This document shows positions 17,858 through 28,252 of a stretch of 64,000 nucleotides of DNA, piece after piece. A program made the translations under genes and the position numbers. The stretch lies in contig NZ_JAUCZH010000001.1 of NCBI RefSeq assembly GCF_030373185.1, forward strand, positions 434,001-498,000, given 5' to 3'. The DNA comes from Tabrizicola sp. Its GTDB lineage: Bacteria > Pseudomonadota > Alphaproteobacteria > Rhodobacterales > Rhodobacteraceae. Each line of letters starts with the position of its first letter. Position 1 is the first letter of the stretch. The notes below the pieces were generated by a model. It was not told the DNA's origin. It searched no databases and saw nothing but the letters and a program-made list of their open reading frames with translations.

Positions 17858-18651
17858 TGTGCCGTTGGGCAGCCTATATCGGGGCGCCGATCTTTCTGGA
17901 CGAAATCATCAGCCGCCCCGGGCATTCGCTGATCCATCAAAGCCATTGCGCCACCCAGTGCCACACGGCAATCAATGCCGACGGGTTCGGAATCGCGTGG
18001 TATGGGGCAAAGCCTGAGCCGGGGTTGTTTCGCGACGTGCTGCCTGCCTGGTCAGACCCCAACCTGCGCAGCCTGACCGCGCAGGTGCAATCGCATCTGT
18101 TCCTCGCCCATGTCCGCGCTTCGACCGGCACCGCGACCAGCCGCAACAACTGCCACCCCTTTACCCATGGCCGGTGGAGCTTCATGCACAACGGTCAGGT
18201 CGGCGGCTATGACAGCTTTCGCCGCGACGCCGACATGATGATCCCGGAAGGGCTTTATCCCCACCGCAAGGGGGCCACCGACAGCGAGGCGCTGTTTCTG
18301 GTGGCCCTTGCCGAAGATCTGGCTGACGATCCCCGCGGCGCGCTGGAACGGGCGGCGGCGCGGTTCATCCGGCTGGCGCGGGAAAAGGGGCAGGGGCCGC
18401 ACCTGCGGATGACGGCCGCCCTGTCGGACGGCCAGCGCCTTTACGCGGTGCGCTATGCGACAGATGATGCTGCGCCATCGCTTTATCATCGCTGGTCGGA
18501 TACGCGGCAGGGCCGCGCCGTGGTGTCTGAACCGCTGGAGGCGGGCGAGGGTGGCTGGGACGAAGTGCCACCCTACAGCTTTTGCACCTTCGACGGCGCG
18601 GACGTGCGGGTGGAAGCGTTCCTGCCTTGCCGCCTTGCCGCCGTCGCCTGA
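17857..18651 (+). CDS. Class II glutamine amidotransferase
   Basis: A 264-residue Ntn-type amidotransferase of the YafJ/EgtC-like group. Translation from the ATG at 17857 gives MCRWAAYIG, placing Cys2 to become the N-terminal nucleophile after Met removal; a longer in-frame start at 17833 would bury it. Further family motifs are NADGFGIAWYG, FLAHVRASTGT and FMHNGQVGGY. There is no fused synthase domain, so the ammonia acceptor or the gamma-glutamyl substrate is unknown. The start overlaps the stop of the 24-codon ORF. Confidence 0.88.
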   Translation: MCRWAAYIGAPIFLDEIISRPGHSLIHQSHCATQCHTAINADGFGIAWYGAKPEPGLFRDVLPAWSDPNLRSLTAQVQSHLFLAHVRASTGTATSRNNCHPFTHGRWSFMHNGQVGGYDSFRRDADMMIPEGLYPHRKGATDSEALFLVALAEDLADDPRGALERAAARFIRLAREKGQGPHLRMTAALSDGQRLYAVRYATDDAAPSLYHRWSDTRQGRAVVSEPLEAGEGGWDEVPPYSFCTFDGADVRVEAFLPCRLAAVA

Positions 18652-18681
18652 ACGCGCCGGGACAGAGGCCCCGGCAGCGAA

Positions 18682-18713
18682 AAGCCGGGAATTCCAGCTG
18701 AAATTCCCGGCTT
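18682..18713. terminator. Bidirectional terminator between amidotransferase and typA
   Basis: A 12-bp perfect inverted repeat AAGCCGGGAATT / AATTCCCGGCTT with an eight-base loop lies between convergent genes. On the minus strand it is followed by CTTTTCGC, which helps termination of typA. Confidence 0.75.
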
Positions 18714-18723
18714 CGCCCGGATG

Positions 18724-20541
18724 TCAGTCCTTGCGCGACTGGCGCTTGCGTTCATGCGGATCAAGGATGCGCTTGCGCAGGCGGATGACCTTGGGCGTGA
18801 CCTCGACCAGCTCATCGTCGTCGATATAGGCAATCGCCTCTTCAAGGCTCATCTTGATATGCGGGGTCAGACGCACCGCTTCATCCGTGCCAGAGGCGCG
18901 GACGTTGGTCAGCTTCTTGCCCTTCAGTGGGTTGACCTCAAGGTCATTTTCCCGGCTGTGTTCGCCGATCAGCATGCCGACATAGACCTGTTCCTGCGGG
19001 CCGATGAACATGCGGCCGCGCTCTTCGAGGTTCCACAGCGCATAGGCCACCGAAACCCCGGCTTCGGTCGAGATCAGGACGCCCTGACGACGGCCCTGGA
19101 TCGGGCCTTTATGCGGGGTCCAGCCGTGGAAGATCCGGTTCAGAACGCCTGTGCCGCGCGTGTCGGTCAGGAACTGGCCCTGATAGCCGATCAATCCGCG
19201 TGACGGCACATGCGCGATGATCCGGGTCTTGCCGACGCCGGCCGGTTTCATCTCGACCAGATCGCCCTTCCGCTCACCGGTCAGCTTGTCGATGACCGCA
19301 CCCGAGTATTCGTCGTCAACGTCGATGGTCACTTCCTCGATCGGCTCGTTGCGGACCCCGTCGATCTCCTGGAAGATCACGCGCGGGCGCGAGATGGAAA
19401 GTTCAAACCCCTCGCGGCGCATGTTTTCGATCAGCACGCCCATCTGAAGTTCGCCGCGACCGGACACTTCGAAAGCATCACCGCCGGGGGTGTCTGCAAC
19501 CTTGATCGCGACGTTGACCTCGGATTCCTTCATCAGCCGTTCGCGAATGACCCGCGACTGCACCTTGGACCCATCGCGACCGGCAAGGGGCGAGTCGTTG
19601 ATGCCGAAGGTCACGGTGATCGTCGGCGGGTCGATCGGCTGGGCGGGAAGGGCGCTGTCCACCTCAAGCGCGCAAAGGGTATCGGCCACTGTGGCCTTGG
19701 TCATGCCGGCCAGCGTGACGATGTCGCCCGCGACCGCCTCATCAATCGCAGTCTGGGTCAAGCCACGGAAGGCGAGGATCTTGGTCACGCGGAACTGCTC
19801 CAGCCGGTCGCCGGTGCGGCTGAGCGCCTTCAGCGTGGCGCCGGTGCTGATGCGGCCGGTTTCGACACGGCCGGTCAGGATGCGGCCAAGGTAGGGGTCG
19901 GCCGACAGGGTGGTCGCCAGCATCGAGAAGGGCTCGTCCACCCGCGCCAGGACTTTGGGCGCCGGAACGTGGCGCACGATCAGATCGAAGAGGGCGGACA
20001 GATCCTTGCGCGGGCCGTCAAGGTCATTGTCGGCCCAGCCCGACCGGCCCGAGGCATAGACATGCGGAAAATCAAGCTGATCGTCATCTGCCCCAAGGTT
20101 GGCGAAAAGGTCAAAGACCTCGTTCAGGGCGCGGTCGGGTTCGGCGTCGGGCTTGTCGACCTTGTTCAGCACCACGATCGGCCGCAGACCCAGGGCCAGC
20201 GCCTTGGCCAGCACGAATTTGGTCTGCGGCATCGGGCCTTCGGCTGCATCGACAAGAAGGCAGACGCCGTCAACCATCGACAGGATCCGCTCCACCTCGC
20301 CGCCAAAGTCAGCGTGGCCGGGGGTGTCAACGATGTTGATCCGGGTGTTGTGCCATTCGACACTGGTGCATTTGGCAAGGATCGTGATCCCGCGTTCGCG
20401 TTCGATGTCATTGCTGTCCATCGCGCGTTCGGAAACGGCCTGATTGTCACGGAAGGCGCCCGACTGCTTCAGCAGTTCATCCACCAGCGTTGTCTTGCCA
20501 TGGTCGACATGCGCGATGATGGCGATGTTGCGAAGCTCCAT
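18724..20541 (-). CDS. typA: Translational GTPase TypA/BipA
   Basis: Ribosome-binding GTPase of the elongation-factor family (605 residues, typical length), involved in 50S assembly and stress or cold adaptation. G1 is AHVDHGKTTL (residues 10-19), G3 is DTPGHADFGGEVERIL, and G4 is NKVDKPDAEPDRA with the TypA-type insertion. The C-terminal part carries the EF-G-like domain V (GRGELQMGVLIENMRREGFEL) and the TypA-specific end with GEHSRENDLEVNP. It is monocistronic, with a terminator hairpin just beyond its 3' end. Confidence 0.97.
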   Translation of the reverse strand: MELRNIAIIAHVDHGKTTLVDELLKQSGAFRDNQAVSERAMDSNDIERERGITILAKCTSVEWHNTRINIVDTPGHADFGGEVERILSMVDGVCLLVDAAEGPMPQTKFVLAKALALGLRPIVVLNKVDKPDAEPDRALNEVFDLFANLGADDDQLDFPHVYASGRSGWADNDLDGPRKDLSALFDLIVRHVPAPKVLARVDEPFSMLATTLSADPYLGRILTGRVETGRISTGATLKALSRTGDRLEQFRVTKILAFRGLTQTAIDEAVAGDIVTLAGMTKATVADTLCALEVDSALPAQPIDPPTITVTFGINDSPLAGRDGSKVQSRVIRERLMKESEVNVAIKVADTPGGDAFEVSGRGELQMGVLIENMRREGFELSISRPRVIFQEIDGVRNEPIEEVTIDVDDEYSGAVIDKLTGERKGDLVEMKPAGVGKTRIIAHVPSRGLIGYQGQFLTDTRGTGVLNRIFHGWTPHKGPIQGRRQGVLISTEAGVSVAYALWNLEERGRMFIGPQEQVYVGMLIGEHSRENDLEVNPLKGKKLTNVRASGTDEAVRLTPHIKMSLEEAIAYIDDDELVEVTPKVIRLRKRILDPHERKRQSRKD

Positions 20542-20617
20542 CGGAGAGATCTCTTTCGTTATGCGGTTTTGCGGCGGCGATAGCGCAAGGGACGGGGAAA
20601 GACCAGAGGAACCTCAC

Positions 20618-21220
20618 TCAGGTCGCGACGTAACGGTCCCGGCGGTGATTTATGGCAATGACAAGGTTGACGACCAGCGCCCCCAGAAAGCTGATCAGCA
20701 CCAGCCGCGCCTCGATCACCGCGAATGCCAGCGCGAACAGCATGGCGTCAAAGCCAAGCTGCACCCAGCCTGCCCGCCAGCCCAACCTGTCTTGCAGCAT
20801 CAGTGCGACAATGCCGATCCCGCCAAGGCTGGCACCGTGCCGAAACAGCGCCAGCAGCGCCGAGCCGGACAGAAACCCGAAGAGCACCGCGCCAACCCAG
20901 GGGTTCAGCGTGGCAAAGCTGATCTGCCCGGGCAACCAAAGGCTGAGCGCGGACACCAGTGCCACCGCCGCGAAGGTCTTGACGGTAAAGCCCAGCCCCA
21001 TGCGCAGATAGCCCAGCACATAGAAGGGCAGGTTGATGGCAAAGAACACCGGGCCGAAGCCCCAGCCGGTCATATAGGCGATCAGGACGGCAAGGCCGGC
21101 GGTCTGGCCGGTGACAAGGCCCAGATGGGTCAGGATCACCAGCCCGAATCCGGCCATCGACGCACCATAGACGATGCCTTGGGCGTCTTCGATCAGGGAG
21201 TGTTTTTTCGGATCGGTCAT
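20618..21220 (-). CDS. YitT family membrane protein (copy 1)
   Basis: A 200-residue polytopic membrane protein of the YitT family, of unknown function, with about five or six hydrophobic segments. It shares a head-to-tail layout and clear similarity with the next gene: both begin MTDP, continue with EDAQGI, share HxGxVTGQT(A/T)G, and end NHRRDRYVA. The two sit on the same strand, 42 bases apart, so this looks like a tandem duplication in one transcript. The second copy lies upstream. Confidence 0.85.
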   Translation of the reverse strand: MTDPKKHSLIEDAQGIVYGASMAGFGLVILTHLGLVTGQTAGLAVLIAYMTGWGFGPVFFAINLPFYVLGYLRMGLGFTVKTFAAVALVSALSLWLPGQISFATLNPWVGAVLFGFLSGSALLALFRHGASLGGIGIVALMLQDRLGWRAGWVQLGFDAMLFALAFAVIEARLVLISFLGALVVNLVIAINHRRDRYVAT

Positions 21221-21262
21221 GCCTGCCGCCCTAGTGCATGGCGGGGTCGGCGAAAAGGGGGG

Positions 21263-21865
21263 TCAGACCGCGACATAGCGGTCGCGCCGGTGGTTTATCG
21301 CCAGAAACAGCGAAAAGACCGCAGCGCCAAGGAAACTGTAGGCCAGGGTCTCGAACGGGACGATCAGCGCGGCAAGACCGAAGATCACCGCGTCCGACAG
21401 AAGCTGTGCGGTTCCGGCGCGAAATCCGGTGCGGTCCTGCAACTCTATCCACAGGATCGACAGACCGCCAAAGCTGCCACCGTGGCGGATGGCGGCCAGG
21501 GCCGCGATGCCGAAGAGAAGACCGAAGAGGACGGCGGCAAAGCCGGGCTCGATCCGGCCAAGATCCACCCAGGCGGGCAGAAAGGCCACCATAAGCGAAA
21601 GGGCCGCGGTGGTGACCAGCGTCTTCAGGGCAAACCGCGCGCCCATCCGGCGCCAGGCGAGGCCAAGGAAGGGCAGGGTGACCGCGAAATAGACGGCCGG
21701 AAACGGCAAGCCGCTGACATGGGCCAGAAGCACCGCGATCCCCGTGGTCTGCCCGGTGACAAAGCCCATATGTGTCAGGACATGCATCCCGAAAGCGGCC
21801 ATGGTGACGCTGAAGGCAATGCCTTGCGCATCTTCAAGTGGGGTATGGTGGGATGGATCGGTCAT
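21263..21865 (-). CDS. YitT family membrane protein (copy 2)
   Basis: A 200-residue paralogue of the neighbouring YitT-type protein, with the same length and the same landmarks: EDAQGIAFSVTMAAFGMHVL at the start, GFVTGQTTGIAVL, RHGGSFGGLSILWIELQDRTGFRAG in the middle, and NHRRDRYVAV at the end. Membrane segments cover most of the chain, and function is unknown. It is the promoter-proximal gene of the pair. Two AGGTCAG copies (minus strand) lie just upstream. Confidence 0.85.
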   Translation of the reverse strand: MTDPSHHTPLEDAQGIAFSVTMAAFGMHVLTHMGFVTGQTTGIAVLLAHVSGLPFPAVYFAVTLPFLGLAWRRMGARFALKTLVTTAALSLMVAFLPAWVDLGRIEPGFAAVLFGLLFGIAALAAIRHGGSFGGLSILWIELQDRTGFRAGTAQLLSDAVIFGLAALIVPFETLAYSFLGAAVFSLFLAINHRRDRYVAV

Positions 21866-21898
21866 GGCGGCTCTCCGAGACTGGAAGGGTCATAGTCT

Positions 21899-21929
21899 CT
21901 GACCTTAATAATATCAATAGTGCTGACCT
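21899..21929 (-). promoter_or_regulatory. Direct repeat upstream of the YitT pair
   Basis: The 7-base word CTGACCT occurs at 21899-21905 and again at 21923-21929, 24 bases apart, around an AT-rich spacer that is unusual in this GC-rich genome. It lies upstream of the YitT genes, so it may be a binding site or promoter region. No regulator is indicated. Confidence 0.35.
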
Positions 21930-21951
21930 AAAACTAGCCTCCATGCAACGC

Positions 21952-21979
21952 AAAAGGCCGGAGGTGTCCCCCCGGCCTT
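21952..21979 (-). terminator. Rho-independent terminator of icd
   Basis: An 8-bp stem AAGGCCGG / CCGGCCTT with a ten-base loop is followed on the minus strand by TTTTGCG, 26 bases beyond the icd stop codon. Confidence 0.85.
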
Positions 21980-22004
21980 CGCATCTTTGGCTGATTGCTG
22001 CGCC

Positions 22005-23219
22005 TTAGCCCTTCAGCGCCGTGTTAAGATACTCGTCAACCTTTTCCAGATAGCCCATCGTGGTCAGCCACTTCTGGTCCGGCCCGACCAAGAGCGCCAG
22101 ATCCTTGGTCATATGGCCGTCTTCGACGGTCTGGACGGTCACCTTTTCCAGCGTGGTGGCAAAGGTCATCAGCGCGTCGTTGCCATCCAGCTTGGCGCGG
22201 TGCTTCAGGCCGCCAGTCCAGGCGAAGATCGAGGCGATGGAGTTGGTCGAGGTCGCCTTGCCCTTCTGATGCTCGCGGTAGTGGCGGGTGACGGTGCCGT
22301 GGGCGGCTTCCGCCTCGACGATCTTGCCATCCGGGGTCATGAGGACCGAGGTCATCAGGCCAAGCGAGCCGAAGCCCTGCGCCACGGTGTCGGACTGCAC
22401 ATCGCCGTCATAGTTCTTGCAGGCCCAGACATAGCCGCCCGACCATTTCATCGCCGAGGCCACCATGTCGTCGATCAGGCGGTGTTCGTAGTGGATGCCG
22501 GCGGCCTTGAACTTGTCTTCGAATTCCTCGGCATAGACCTTGGCGAAGAGATCCTTGAAGCGGCCGTCATAGGCCTTGAGGATGGTGTTCTTGGTCGACA
22601 GATAGACCGGCCAGCCTTTCAGAAGGCCATAGTTCATCGACGACCGGGCAAAGTCGATGATGCTGTCATCAAGGTTATACATGCCCATGTAGACGCCAGC
22701 CGAGGGCGCGGAATAGACGTCGCGTTCGATGGTGGTGCCGTCTTCACCGACGAATTTCATTGTCAGTTTCCCGGCGCCGGGGAAGTGGAAATCGGTCGCG
22801 CGGTACTGGTCGCCAAAGGCGTGGCGGCCGATCACGATGGGCTGGGTCCAGCCGGGAACCAGGCGGGGGACGTTCTTGCAGATGATCGGTTCGCGGAAGA
22901 TCACGCCGCCAAGGATATTGCGGATTGTGCCGTTGGGAGATTTCCACATCTGCTTCAGGCCGAATTCCTCGACCCGCTGCTCGTCCGGGGTGATCGTCGC
23001 GCATTTTACGCCGACGCCGTATTTCTTGATCGCCTCGGCTGAATCGATGGTGATCTGGTCATTCGTGCGGTCACGTTCCTCGATCCCGAGGTCGTAATAT
23101 TTCAGGTCGATGTCGAGATAGGGCAGGATCAGTTTCTGCTTGATGAAATCCCAGATGATCCGGGTCATCTCGTCGCCGTCGAGTTCAACGACGGGGTTGG
23201 CTACCTTGATCTTGGACAC
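22005..23219 (-). CDS. icd: NADP-dependent isocitrate dehydrogenase
   Basis: TCA-cycle enzyme converting isocitrate to 2-oxoglutarate with NADP (404 residues). The sequence is of the homodimeric, eukaryote-like subfamily: it begins [23 protein letters not shown], and has [19 protein letters not shown] around the substrate-binding loop and [19 protein letters not shown] near the coenzyme site. The start is a GTG at 23219, preceded by an AGGAGGTCTGAC ribosome site. It is monocistronic, and a terminator follows. Confidence 0.96.
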   Translation of the reverse strand: MSKIKVANPVVELDGDEMTRIIWDFIKQKLILPYLDIDLKYYDLGIEERDRTNDQITIDSAEAIKKYGVGVKCATITPDEQRVEEFGLKQMWKSPNGTIRNILGGVIFREPIICKNVPRLVPGWTQPIVIGRHAFGDQYRATDFHFPGAGKLTMKFVGEDGTTIERDVYSAPSAGVYMGMYNLDDSIIDFARSSMNYGLLKGWPVYLSTKNTILKAYDGRFKDLFAKVYAEEFEDKFKAAGIHYEHRLIDDMVASAMKWSGGYVWACKNYDGDVQSDTVAQGFGSLGLMTSVLMTPDGKIVEAEAAHGTVTRHYREHQKGKATSTNSIASIFAWTGGLKHRAKLDGNDALMTFATTLEKVTVQTVEDGHMTKDLALLVGPDQKWLTTMGYLEKVDEYLNTALKG

Positions 23220-23387
23220 GTCAGACCTCCTGCTGGGATTCGGTTGGGGGGGTCATAGCGGAAAAGGGGCAGCTTGGGAAGTGCGGTATGCGATTGTATA
23301 CCGAATATTCGACAGGCAACTGACCGGTCCGGCCGGGTGCCGTCGCAATCAGGGGCTGACGGGTTCCACAGGCCGGAAAAGCTGCGG

Positions 23388-23972
23388 TCAGTTGAAGAAC
23401 GGGCGGGCCTTTTCGCGCACCCAATCCCACAGGCTCGGCGCGCCCTTGGCGATCTTCGACCCCACGCGGGTTTCCAACTGGTCATAGGTCACGTTGTAGG
23501 TCGTCCAGGTTCCACCGCCTGACATAAGGTTCGCCATCACGGGTTGAATCCGGTCCAGGCTTTTGGCGAAAAGGGCGTCAGGGGTCTCGGCCGCCTCGAA
23601 TTCTTCCCACAAGGTCCGCAGGTCGCGGCCAAGGTCTTGGGGCAACAGCCCGAAGATCCGGTCAGCAGCGCTGGCTTCGGCGGCAAGGGTTTCGGCACTG
23701 GCATGGGCGGTGCCGTTCTGGGAATGGATCGGGACGTCGCCCACATCGATCTCGACAAGGTCGTGGATCAAGAGCATCCGGATCACCCGGTTGATATTCA
23801 CCCCCGGGGCCGCCTGATCGGCCAGTACCAGCGCGTAAAGCGCGAGGTGCCAGCTGTGCTCGCCCGAGTTTTCCGGGCGGCTGCCATCGACCAGGGTCGT
23901 GGCGCGCATGACCTGCTTCAACTGGTCAGCTTCGTTCAGGAAGGCAAATTGCGCGGCAAGCCGGTCGGTCAA
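23388..23972 (-). CDS. HD-domain phosphohydrolase (YfbR-like)
   Basis: A 194-residue HD-domain hydrolase similar to YfbR-type 5'-deoxynucleotidases. The metal-binding residues are visible in NSGEHSWHLALYALVLADQ (residues 35-53) and LLIHDLVEIDVGD (68-80), with His70-Asp71 forming the HD pair. The likely activity is on nucleotides, but the substrate is not proven. The ATG overlaps the stop of the 89-residue gene (ATGA), so it is the last gene of a three-gene unit with the hydrolase at 24240. Confidence 0.8.
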   Translation of the reverse strand: MTDRLAAQFAFLNEADQLKQVMRATTLVDGSRPENSGEHSWHLALYALVLADQAAPGVNINRVIRMLLIHDLVEIDVGDVPIHSQNGTAHASAETLAAEASAADRIFGLLPQDLGRDLRTLWEEFEAAETPDALFAKSLDRIQPVMANLMSGGGTWTTYNVTYDQLETRVGSKIAKGAPSLWDWVREKARPFFN

Positions 23973-24238
23973 TGGCCCATGCCACCCATGTCGACGGGTG
24001 CCACTGGTTCTTCGTCAATCTCTCCGCGTCGGGCAGCAAGCGCCTTTTCCAGAAAGTCCCGCCCGCGACGTTCGGCAAGCCGCACCCGAACCGAGGTAAT
24101 GAACGCTTCCTGGAAGGTGGGCGATGCCGCCATCAGCACACGGCTGACCTTTTCATAGAAACGGTCGTCCTCAAGTTCGGGTTCTGCGGCCAGAACATCT
24201 TCTGCCAGCTTGTCGGCAAGTTCCTGAATGACTGACAT
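23969..24238 (-). CDS. Small protein of unknown function
   Basis: An 89-residue protein with a charged, helical composition (EDVLAAEPELEDDRFYEKVSR) and a glycine-methionine-rich tail (VDMGGMGH). No known domain is recognised. It is real by context: it starts one base after the alpha/beta hydrolase stop and overlaps the HD gene by four bases, both signs of tight translational coupling. Confidence 0.7.
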   Translation of the reverse strand: MSVIQELADKLAEDVLAAEPELEDDRFYEKVSRVLMAASPTFQEAFITSVRVRLAERRGRDFLEKALAARRGEIDEEPVAPVDMGGMGH

Positions 24239-24239
24239 C

Positions 24240-24899
24240 TTAGCGTGACGCCTCTGTCATCCTCCGGCGGACATAGTCCGAGACCGTCTGGATCATGGGT
24301 TTCATATGCGCCTCTTCATCCTTGAAGAAGTGGTCTGCGCCTTCGATCTCGGTATGGGTGATCGTGATGCCTTTCTGCTCATGCAGCTTGCCGACCAGCG
24401 TTCTGGTATCTTTCGGCGGGGCAACCTTGTCGGCGGTGCCGTTGATGATCAGCCCGGACGAGGGGCAGGGGGCAAGGAAGGAAAAGTCGTAAAGGTTCGC
24501 GGGCGGCGCGACCGAGATGAAGCCGGTGATCTCTGGTCGGCGCATCAGCAGCTGCATCCCGATCCAGGCACCGAAACTGAAACCGGCAACCCAGCAATGC
24601 TTGGCGTTCTGGTTCATGGCCTGAAGATAATCGAGCGCGCTGGCGGCATCGGACAACTCGCCGATCCCCTGGTCGTATTCGCCCTGGCTGCGGCCCACGC
24701 CGCGGAAGTTGAAGCGCAGGACGGTGAAGCCCAGATTGTAGAATGCATAGTGCAGGTTGTAGACAACCTTGTTGTTCATCGTTCCGCCATAAGCGGGGTG
24801 CGGGTGCAGCACGATGGCGATCGGCGCGTCGCGTTCCTTTTGCGGGTGGTAGCGACCTTCCAGACGTCCGTCTGGACCGGCAAAGATAACCTCGGGCAT
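24240..24899 (-). CDS. Alpha/beta hydrolase
   Basis: A 219-residue alpha/beta hydrolase of the short, lid-less type found in many alphaproteobacteria. The start HPHPAYGGTMNNKVV region supplies the oxyanion hole. The triad is Ser108 (GFSFG nucleophile elbow), Asp157 (INGTADKV) and His190 (GADHFF). The substrate is unknown. The ATG at 24899 was chosen because MPEVIFAGPDG begins the domain. It leads a three-gene minus-strand unit, divergent from iscR. Confidence 0.85.
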   Translation of the reverse strand: MPEVIFAGPDGRLEGRYHPQKERDAPIAIVLHPHPAYGGTMNNKVVYNLHYAFYNLGFTVLRFNFRGVGRSQGEYDQGIGELSDAASALDYLQAMNQNAKHCWVAGFSFGAWIGMQLLMRRPEITGFISVAPPANLYDFSFLAPCPSSGLIINGTADKVAPPKDTRTLVGKLHEQKGITITHTEIEGADHFFKDEEAHMKPMIQTVSDYVRRRMTEASR

Positions 24900-24931
24900 C
24901 GGCCTCGTCTCATGTGGGAGCGCGCGGTTTC

Positions 24932-24967
24932 TTGACGCTTTCGCTCGACTAAAATAGAACCATTCTA
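24932..24967 (+). promoter_or_regulatory. iscR promoter with palindromic operator
   Basis: TTGACG at 24932-24937 and TAGAAC at 24955-24960, spaced by 17 bases, form a plausible -35/-10 pair. A perfect 13-base palindrome TAGAA-CCA-TTCTA at 24955-24967 covers the -10. Since iscR encodes an Fe-S-responsive repressor that usually controls its own operon, this is the likely IscR site. The predicted leader to the ATG at 25071 is about 100 bases. It lies in the divergent region with the hydrolase operon. Confidence 0.65.
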
Positions 24968-25070
24968 AAGACGGTAAGAGCCGCCTTCCAAGGGTCGATT
25001 TGAGGTAATGCCCACAGGGCGCGGCGTCAATGTCATTGCGCCGCATTAGCTGCGTGGCAGGGGATATGCG

Positions 25071-25532
25071 ATGAAGCTTTCCACAAAAGGGCGCTATGCG
25101 ATGGTAGCGCTGGCGGATCTGGCGCTGGCAAACGGCGATGATCTTGTGTCGCTGGCCGAAATTTCCAGGCGGCAGGATATCAGCCTGCCCTATCTGGAGC
25201 AGTTGTTCGTCAAGTTGCGCCGGGCGGGGCTGGTCGAGGCAGTCCGTGGGCCGGGGGGGGGCTACAAGCTGGCCCGGGCGCCCGAAGCGATCCGCATCAG
25301 CGAGGTGATGGAGGCGGTGGAAGAAACGGTGGACGCGATGCACACCGGGGCTGGGGCCTCGGGGGGCGTGTCGGGCAGCCGGGCGCAGTCCCTGACCAAC
25401 CGGCTGTGGGAAAGCCTGTCGGCCAATGTCTATGTGTTTCTGCATCAGGTGCGATTGTCGGATGTCGTGAAGAACGATCTGACGCCATGCCCCGCCGTGC
25501 CGCATCTGTTTCGGGTGGTGGACGAAGAATGA
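25071..25532 (+). CDS. iscR: Rrf2-family Fe-S regulator IscR
   Basis: A 153-residue winged-helix regulator that heads the isc/suf operon. The DNA-binding part is STKGRYAMVALADLAL, followed by the recognition helix ISLPYLEQLFVKLRRAGLV and the wing GPGGGYKLAR. Classical IscR ligates its cluster with three Cys in a short loop after the linker helix; here that loop (MHTGAGASGGVSGS, residues 90-103) has no Cys. Only one Cys, Cys140, is present in the whole protein, near His145. Rhodobacterial IscR proteins are known to lack the usual Cys set, so cluster binding through other residues is inferred. Confidence 0.92.
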   Translation: MKLSTKGRYAMVALADLALANGDDLVSLAEISRRQDISLPYLEQLFVKLRRAGLVEAVRGPGGGYKLARAPEAIRISEVMEAVEETVDAMHTGAGASGGVSGSRAQSLTNRLWESLSANVYVFLHQVRLSDVVKNDLTPCPAVPHLFRVVDEE

Positions 25533-25560
25533 ACCGCTTGGGCATCTGGTCGGCCGGGCA

Positions 25561-25628
25561 GGGGGGCCGTCTGCCCCCCTCTGGCCTGCGGCCATTCACC
25601 CCCCGAGGATATTTCCGCAAAGGGGAAG
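25561..25628 (+). repeat. Hairpin + GGATATTT intergenic repeat, divergent copy
   Basis: A hairpin (GGGGGG / CCCCCC around CCGTCTG) is followed by CCCCCCGAGGATATTT at 25599-25614. The layout and the GGATATTT core match two closely related copies at 57452 and 63223, but the flanking sequence has diverged. It lies between iscR and the desulfurase gene. Confidence 0.55.
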
Positions 25629-25638
25629 GGGTTCTGGC

Positions 25639-26697
25639 GTGAGCTCGAACGCAACCGGACGGCTATATCTTGACTGGAACGCCACCGCGCCGCTCCGGCC
25701 CGAGGCGAAGGCCGCGATGGTTGCGGCGATGGACGTTGTGGGCAATCCCTCGTCCGTTCATGCCGAGGGGCGGGCAGCCAAGGCCTTGATGGAACGGGCG
25801 CGGGGGCAGATTGCGGCGGCGCTTGGGGCCGAGGGTGCGGATATCGTCTTCACCTCGGGCGCGACCGAGGCGGCAGCCCTGGCCTGTGCGGGGCGCGGGC
25901 TTTTGTCAGCGGCGGTGGAACATGAGGCGGTGGCCGCCTGGTGTGGAGGCGGTCTGGCGGTGGATGCGGCAGGCCGGGTTCAGGTGACCGACCCTGGGCA
26001 AAGCGCGGTGCAACTGGCCAATTCCGAGACCGGGGTCTTGCAGGACTTGCCGCAAGGCGTTGCCGTCAGCGATCTGACACAAGCCTTTGGCAAGGTGCCT
26101 TTCGCCTTCAACTGGCTGGGGGCAGAGATGGGTCTGATCTCGGCCCACAAGCTGGGTGGGCCAAAGGGAATTGGAGCGCTTGTCGTGCGGCGCGGGCTTG
26201 AGGTGCCGGCGCAGCTTAGGGGTGGCGGGCAGGAAATGGGGCGCCGGGCCGGGACGGAAAACCTGATCGGCATCGCAGGCTTTGCCGCCGCAGCCGAGGC
26301 CGCGGCCCGTGATCTGGCCAACGGAGTCTGGGACGAAGTGGCCCAAGTTAGAAATATTCTAGAATCAGAGTTGTCCGTCGCGGCAATTGAGACTATTTCA
26401 GTCGGGAATGCGGTTGCTCGGTTGCCGAACACGCTGTGCCTGATCGCGCCGGGCTGGAAGGGTGAGACTCAGGTCATGGCGATGGACCTTGCTGGCTTTG
26501 CCGTTTCGGCCGGGTCGGCCTGTTCCAGCGGCAAGGTGCGGGCCAGCCGTGTGTTGTCTGCGATGGGGTATGACGACGCCCTTGCCGGGCAGGCGATCCG
26601 GGTCTCGATCGGCCCGGGGGTGACGAAAGATGACGTGGGGCGGTTCGCAAAAGTCTGGACCGCCGCATATGCCAAGGCCCGCGCGCGGGCCGCATGA
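25639..26697 (+). CDS. iscS: Cysteine desulfurase, IscS/NifS type
   Basis: PLP-dependent desulfurase (352 residues, a short form) that takes sulfur from cysteine for Fe-S assembly. It starts with [10 protein letters not shown], carries Lys171 in [10 protein letters not shown] as the Schiff-base lysine, and Cys295 in [10 protein letters not shown] as the persulfide carrier. The start is a GTG at 25639. A second desulfurase, the SufS type, sits at the operon's other end. The 3' half of this gene contains a perfect TAGAA-ATA-TTCTA palindrome (26349-26361), matching the one at the iscR promoter. Confidence 0.9.
   Translation: MSSNATGRLYLDWNATAPLRPEAKAAMVAAMDVVGNPSSVHAEGRAAKALMERARGQIAAALGAEGADIVFTSGATEAAALACAGRGLLSAAVEHEAVAAWCGGGLAVDAAGRVQVTDPGQSAVQLANSETGVLQDLPQGVAVSDLTQAFGKVPFAFNWLGAEMGLISAHKLGGPKGIGALVVRRGLEVPAQLRGGGQEMGRRAGTENLIGIAGFAAAAEAAARDLANGVWDEVAQVRNILESELSVAAIETISVGNAVARLPNTLCLIAPGWKGETQVMAMDLAGFAVSAGSACSSGKVRASRVLSAMGYDDALAGQAIRVSIGPGVTKDDVGRFAKVWTAAYAKARARAA
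26349..26361. promoter_or_regulatory. Intragenic IscR-like palindrome
   Basis: A perfect TAGAA-ATA-TTCTA palindrome, in an AT-rich patch inside the iscS-like coding region, repeats the arms of the palindrome covering the iscR -10. No good -35 is visible at 17 bases upstream on either strand. It could be a second operator acting on internal transcription of sufB, or chance. Confidence 0.4.
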
Positions 26698-26710
26698 AGG
26701 AGTACGGGCG

Positions 26711-28234
<1,524 letters not shown>

Positions 28235-28252
28235 CCCCTGCCGAAAGCGCCG

